Shown here piece after piece: positions 59,263-64,000 of a DNA stretch of 64,000 bases. Every line of letters starts with the position of its first letter. Within the stretch, counting starts at the first letter, position 1. Under the pieces are notes generated by a model. That model worked only from the letters and a program-made list of their open reading frames with translations. It did not search any database and was not told the DNA's origin. The DNA is from Adiantum capillus-veneris. Its lineage: Eukaryota; Streptophyta; Polypodiopsida; Polypodiales; Pteridaceae. The translations under genes and the position numbers were made by a program. The DNA lies in the NCBI GenBank assembly GCA_014529385.2, contig CM043963.1:65857895-65921894 (forward strand). The letters run 5' to 3'.

Positions 59263-59790
59263 ATGTGGACCACCGTAAGCAAATGCTTAGAAAAATTTGG
59301 AGTAAAGGACCCTACCTCGAGGATTCAAGAAGGGATCAGAGAATTGGACAAGCTTCAACTAAGCACTATGCCTGTACCTTTAAATAAGGTTGGAGAACAT
59401 TGTGAGGGAGAAGATGGAAATACCACACTACCCGTAGAATTCCAGGGAGTAGTATCCAAGGCTATTCTCGACAGTGGAGTGGGAGTCGCTATCCCCACCA
59501 AAGAAATCTGGAAAAAATGGGAAAAACCGGCTTTGAGAGCAACCATAATGAAATTACAACTGGCAGATGGTTCATGGAAAAGCCTCTAGGACTTTTAGAA
59601 AAAGTAATTGTCACCTCTTGCGGAATCGAGTATGAGCATACATTTGCAATAGTTGATTTTGGCTAAAAGAACAATTACGAGATCATCTTGGGAAGACCGT
59701 TCATGAGACAATTAAAGATGGTACAGGATTGGGGTTATGACCACATATACCTCAGGCGTGGGGAGAATACAACCAAAATATACCTAAAAG
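59263..59790 (+). pseudogene. RE-G aspartic protease
   Basis: The frame contains SKAILDSGVGVAIPTKEIW, a retropepsin active site with the catalytic Asp (GAC at 59470-59472), then LRATIMKLQLADGS. It stops at 59587. Beyond, in shifted frames, YEIILGRPFMRQL gives the closing part of the fold (about 59670-59715). It is broken by at least one frameshift. Confidence 0.7.
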
Positions 59791-59797
59791 ACCATAG

Positions 59798-60500
59798 TTG
59801 CAAAGATGTGAACCAGACATGAACCAGACACCATTGGAAGAGTTTGATTCGGCTACATTGCCAGGGTCCAAACTCCCAGCATGGTTAGGGCAGAAAAAAG
59901 AGCTATGGATGTGTGGAGCTTCACATTGTGGGAGCTTGAAAAGAGAGGAATGCATCTTAGAAAGAGCTATTGAAGACAAGGATTATATTCCAGAACCTTT
60001 TCCCGAAGATGCATTAGAATCTATGGAATGGGAAGACATTACAGATAGTCTGTGCGATTACAGATAGTCCAACGACAAAATTTTATGATAAGGATGGCTA
60101 TGATGTGCTACCCTATTACATGGTAAACCTTGTACCAGTAGGAGATGAGAATGTAGACTCACCAAAACAAGAAGAGTTTTATGACTTCTTTGAGCATCTG
60201 GAATTAAGTAACGATGCAGATAACAAGTGTTTACACATCTCAAGCGAGAGTAGGGAAACAACCGCAGATGTCAAGTTTTATGATTTTGCAAATCAACACC
60301 TTAGACGCCAGGAATGCTATAGAAAAAAAAGAGCAAAAAACAAGATTAGAGAGAACCTAATGCCCATGATAAAAGACAAAACGGACTATCTAATGCTTGT
60401 CAAGGCAGAGGATTGTGTAAAAGACAAAATATCAGGAAGATTCTCAAGAGTTCGAGGGATATTTTGGCTCAACCTGGAGACAGAACAATGGATTTCCTAG
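59798..60500 (+). pseudogene. RE-G protease-RNase H linker; reverse transcriptase absent
   Basis: Frames 59798-60067 and 60105-60500 encode acidic sequence (EDKDYIPEPFPEDALESMEWEDI) of the kind that lies between protease and RT. No RT motif (YRKLN, F/YxDD, LG-I) follows. RNase H begins only ~430 bases later. The whole RT domain has therefore been lost. Confidence 0.6.
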
Positions 60501-60850
60501 TTTGTTATGCGAGCCGACAGCTAAATAGTGCAGAAAAGAACTATACCACCACTGAAAGAGAGGGATTAGGAATGATATATGCAGTAAAGAAATTTCGGCA
60601 TTATCTCCTTGCAAACAAATTTGTGTTCTTCACAGATCACCAAGCTCTTCTGTATCTAGTAAATAAACCATGCAATAATGGGAGAATTGTACGCTGGTTT
60701 ATCAAATTGCTAGAATTTGACTTCACAGTGGTAGTAAAAAAAGATAAAACACATATATGAGGGGATCATCTTTCAAGGCTACAAAACAAGGAAGCTCCTG
60801 AAGGAGTTGATGATGGCATACCTAATGCTTGTCTTTTCAATATTGAAATG
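60480..60850 (+). pseudogene. RE-G RNase H
   Basis: The motifs YASRQLNSAEKNYTTTEREGLGMIYAVKKFRHYLLANKFVFFTDHQALLYLV and VVVKKDKTH are the C-terminal two thirds of a gypsy RNase H. The N-terminal DASD-type motif is missing. A TGA at 60758 breaks the frame ahead of DHLSRLQNKEAPEG. Confidence 0.75.
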
Positions 60851-61558
60851 ATACCCAAATGGTCTCGGAAAATTGTTAGCATTCTTTCCTTTGAAGGTAG
60901 ATTTGATAAAAAGGAAGAGGGATCCAAACAACAAACATTTCGACAAACAAAAAACTTTCAATTGATTGCGGGACGACTATACCATTTAGGCTCGGACAAA
61001 ATTCTACGATTATGCATAAATCCAGAGGAATTCGGGTGTTATCTTGAGGAAGCACACATCCAAGACTGTGCATTTCATTGTTTAACAATGAAAACACACC
61101 AAAGATTGAAACACTTAGGAGTATATTGGCCAACTATGTATGCTGACACACATGCTTATGTTAAGAAATGTATTATATGTAGTGCCAAACGACCGGTGGA
61201 TCACGCGACATTGTTTCAGGTAACCATTTCACCTGCATGGAGTCAATATATCATTGATTTCTTAACAACAAGGACATTTCCTGAAAACATAACAAAAGAA
61301 CGACAAAGGGCTATAGATTTGGAGGCTCAAGACTTTAATTTAATTGAAAATCAACTTTACAAGCGAAGAAAGGACAATCAACTTAGAATCTGTGCAAGTG
61401 AAAGTGAATATCTGCTAATTCTAGAACACACACATGGAGGAATAAGTGGAGGCCATTTTTCAGGCGATAAGACGGCAAAAATTGTCGTAACCGGTGAGAT
61501 ATGGTGGCCTACATTGCACATGGATGCTGAAGAATTTGTAAAGCGTTGTGATGCATGA
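60848..61558 (+). pseudogene. RE-G integrase N-terminal region with two zinc-binding modules
   Basis: One 236-residue frame holds two successive H2C2-type modules. Module 1 has EAHIQDCAFH (H-x6-H), GVYWPTMYADTHAYVKKC and C-x2-C (CIIC), all four ligands present. A linker with WSQYIIDFLTTRTFPENITKERQRAIDLEAQDF follows. Module 2 has THGGISGGHFS (H-x6-H), EIWWPTLHMDAEEFVKRC and then a stop (61556-61558) where the last Cys is expected. The modules normally bind zinc and help integrase to multimerise. Two copies in series are uncommon in the gypsy elements I know. Confidence 0.75.
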
Positions 61559-62446
61559 CAGCACACTAAAGTGCCGATAAAAAGAGATGAGATGCCACTA
61601 CGGCCAATGATGGGAGCACGGGCATTTGCAAAATGGGGAATTGATTTTGTGGGGCCTATTTCACCCCCTGCGTATCGCACCCATACCCAATATATCATCG
61701 TGGCTACGGACTATCTCACAAAATGGGCTGAAGCCAAAGCGACACAAAAAGCAGATGCAAGGACCACTGCACAATTTTTGTATGAGAATGTCTTTGTAAG
61801 ATACGGATTACCAATAGAAATTGTCAATGATCAAGGAACACATTTTTTTAATGAAGTCATTGAATACCTGCTGTCTGCAGAGGAATTCATGGTCATACAT
61901 AAAAATCTACTCCATATCATCCACAAGTAAATGGACAAGCTAAGGCCACAAATAAAACCCTATGGATTGTTTTGACTAAAATTGTATCAGAATCAAGGGC
62001 AGACTGGGATCAACAATTACACTCAACACTATGGGCATACAAGGTAGCTTATAAAACATCGATTGGAACAACACTGTACAACATGGTGTTTGGTCTAAAC
62101 GCTATATTACCCATAGAGTTTTTGATTCCAACTCTACAAGTGGCGAAACACTTAGAATGGACAGGCCATGAACTCTCTTCAAGAATAGATGATCTTGAAA
62201 AGCTAGATGAACTTTGACTGAGAGCTGTAGCTTCGATCTATGCTCAGAAGAGAAGACAAAATGAGTTTTTTGGACAAGCATGTGCGCACGAAAGATTTTA
62301 AAACAGGTGATTATGAACTTGTTTACACTTTGAAGCAACATGCCAAAAAACTTAAAAAGCGAGGGATGGGACCCTTTGTGATTAGTGACCACAAAGTGGA
62401 GCCGTCAAACTTGCGACATTGGAAGGTGAATGCCAAATTGGATTAG
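61559..62446 (+). pseudogene. RE-G integrase core and C-terminal domain
   Basis: The frame from 61559 gives FAKWGIDFVGP (first Asp) and VNDQGTHFF (second Asp). A frameshift near 61905-61945 follows. In the catalytic Glu box, NGQAKATNK, Lys (AAG at 61942-61944) replaces Glu. The next frame has LHSTLWAYKVAYKTSIGTT and FLIPTLQVAKHLEW. After a stop at 62215 comes the C-terminal KTGDYELVYTLKQHAKKLKKRGMGPFV. The enzyme is inactive by the Glu to Lys change as well as by frame breaks. Confidence 0.8.
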
Positions 62447-62630
62447 TGGGTGTCGGTTAAAAAAGTATCATTTACCACTAACACAGGATATGCTTCAACA
62501 AATCCATCATGAAAAACAACGGACAAAGGGGAAACAGAGGGTAAGAGAAGAAGCACAAGCAGAAGCAAAAGAACGCATTGCAAAAAGAAGGCTTCTACGA
62601 CAACAACAACAAATTGGATCACCGTTGTGA
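62430..62630 (+). pseudogene. RE-G integrase tail, charged
   Basis: A short frame starting PNWISGCRLKKYH is followed by a strongly charged helix (KQRVREEAQAEAKERIAKRRLLRQQQQ). It ends at TGA 62628-62630, overlapping the start of the next frame. Confidence 0.55.
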
Positions 62631-63112
62631 ATAAATTCTATTCGATTAAGAATTTTAATGAAGACACAGTGGATCCAATAATTGCAGTCAAAGTGGGTAG
62701 CAACCAAGTTGACTCGACGGCATTGCTTAATTCAGGAGCTCAAGCAAATCTGATTTTTTGCAAATTATATAAACAGCTCAAGCTTGAAGAAAAACTCCAT
62801 CCTACTCAACAAGCACTGGAAAGCAGTACATCACATTCATTAAGCATGTTGGGATGGATGATATTGCATGTACAAATATATCAATATGTTTATCCCCACA
62901 AGTTTTGTGTGGTTGAGGATGCGAGCACACTACATCCAATGTTGTTGGGACAACCATGGCAAAAAGAGTATAATGTACAGATAGATTGGAGTTTGAATAC
63001 AGTCAAAATTCAACAAGCACAAGAACACCAGGGTGGTAGCCTTTGCTCAGACAACCCGGAAGAACCAGATAATGGTGCCACAATCACACTTGATAAAGAG
63101 CAAAAAAGATGA
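62627..63112 (+). pseudogene. RE-G second retropepsin-like frame after integrase
   Basis: A 161-residue frame without an ATG at its start overlaps the TGA of the preceding frame. It contains ALLNSGAQANLIFCKLY, which has the form of a retropepsin active-site loop but with Asn (AAT at 62729-62731) in place of Asp. The closing LHPMLLGQPWQKEYNVQIDW comes about 80 residues later, the normal spacing. This is a second protease fold in the element, downstream of integrase, where no protease is expected. It may be an extra domain with a non-catalytic role, a decayed duplicate, or part of another element. Confidence 0.6.
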
Positions 63113-64000
63113 GTGCCACTTAACCAGCATACCTATGACGGATAACCAGGAAACGACCACCATATTCAATCAAAAAATGAGACACCACAGGCGACAATGA
63201 ATAGATCAAGGTCAGCAATACACAAACAATAGGTATGGGTATAGAAGGATGGAAGTGAGCGAGCCTACAAACCACAATGCAATAACAGATGACCTCCGAA
63301 AAACAATGTTAAACAAACACCGAATAGGGTCATAAAACAGATATGGATACCAAAAAACATGTTGAATCACCAACTACATGAGACACGCATTTGGATCCGC
63401 AATGCAACCCTACAGGAACTCCCTTCAGTACAAGAAACACCAGCAGCCAGACAATCACTAAATCCGACATTGGCAAACCGATCTATGTGGGTGCCGATCA
63501 AAAGAACAACAATAACGACCAAAAAAGAGGCCATAAACCTACAAACGCCTCCAAATCAAAGCTACAAATGGCAATCAAAAGAGAAAAAGATTATGGCCAC
63601 ATCGGACACGACACTTCCATCCATGGAGACCACAACGGCCATATATACAATAGCAGCAAACCAAGCCACTTTCGCAAAGAAGACGATCAATCAATGAGCG
63701 GCAGAATTATAACTTTTAATAAGAAAATCTTCCAACCAAACCAGGAACAAACAGGAAACCTCGACGTCAAATGCCAATAAGCATCTTATTCCCTCCTCTC
63801 ACACGACATTAATTTTACCATGCATTGACTGAGTATGCATCAGGTAGGGCCACGTTACAAGGCGGTGCATTAGCACGATTTTAACCCATGCACTGTACAT
63901 ACCCCAAGGTGATACCTTGTCGTCCGGGAGGACTCCAATTAGGAGGGCGGGAGGCATTCTCAATGCGAACTCGATGACCGTAAAAAGCAGCAAAAAGGGC
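63113..64000 (+). other. RE-G 3' region to the window edge, no gene recognised
   Basis: Open frames at 63359-63697 and 63391-63780 are Thr/Asn/Lys-rich and lack motifs. From about 63781 the sequence is non-coding. No polypurine tract or LTR start was identified before the window ends. Confidence 0.4.

Larger units (their letters stand above)
53251..64000 (+). mobile_element. RE-G: plus-strand Ty3/gypsy element, defective, running off the right edge
   Basis: Gag pieces, a zinc knuckle, protease, RNase H, a duplicated zinc-binding module, integrase and a further protease-like frame lie in order on the plus strand from 54155 to 63112. A candidate 5' LTR end and primer site lie near 53580. The 3' LTR is outside the window. 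The capsid core and the whole reverse transcriptase are missing, so it is non-autonomous. The left boundary is a guess. Confidence 0.75.

Overview
The window looks like intergenic DNA from a land plant nucleus with a retrotransposon-rich genome. The evidence is Ty1/copia and Ty3/gypsy polyproteins, LTRs of plant type, initiator-Met tRNA primer sites (TGGTATCAGAGC), and abundant (CT)n and (CA)n microsatellites. I see no host gene, tRNA, rRNA, CRISPR array or bacterial-style operon. The species cannot be named from the sequence. I found no intact autonomous element: nearly every reading frame is broken.

The layout is a stack of nested LTR retrotransposons, worked out from LTR pairs and 5-bp target-site duplications (TSDs). 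RE-A is a non-coding element on the minus strand. Its LTRs are at 957-1122 and 51619-51787 (TSD ATCCC), so one ~5.4-kb element is now spread over ~50.8 kb. Copia-1 (3687-8749, TSD GGCTC/GTCTC) and RE-B (9075-49370, TSD CATGC) both sit inside RE-A. RE-B is a gypsy element with ~1.6-kb LTRs. RE-B itself contains RE-E (a minus-strand gypsy fragment, ~12768-18165), RE-F (a minus-strand gag-only element, 19856-~26040) and RE-C. RE-C (27659-48977, TSD TGTGA) is inside RE-B's 3' LTR and is related to RE-A in its internal sequence. RE-C contains RE-D (28085-38493, a minus-strand gypsy element, TSD GCGGG/GTGGG). RE-D contains a solo LTR of the RE-B family (36240-37828, TSD ACTCC/ACTGC). That makes five levels: RE-A > RE-B > RE-C > RE-D > solo LTR.

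Outside RE-A, the left edge (1-956) and 51788-~52000 look like the two halves of an older element (RE-0) that RE-A split. From about 53250 to the right edge lies RE-G, a plus-strand gypsy element. It has lost its capsid core and reverse transcriptase. It has two zinc-binding modules before the integrase core, and a second retropepsin-like reading frame after the integrase.

The observations I rate highest are: the TSD-supported nesting; the tandem multi-LTR structure of RE-C; the sharing of a ~5-kb non-coding body between RE-A and RE-C despite different LTRs; three near-perfect 24-28-bp palindromes in the RE-G leader; the retropepsin-like downstream frame of RE-G; the RE-F gag fusion with no pol; and the long coiled-coil frame downstream of integrase in RE-D.
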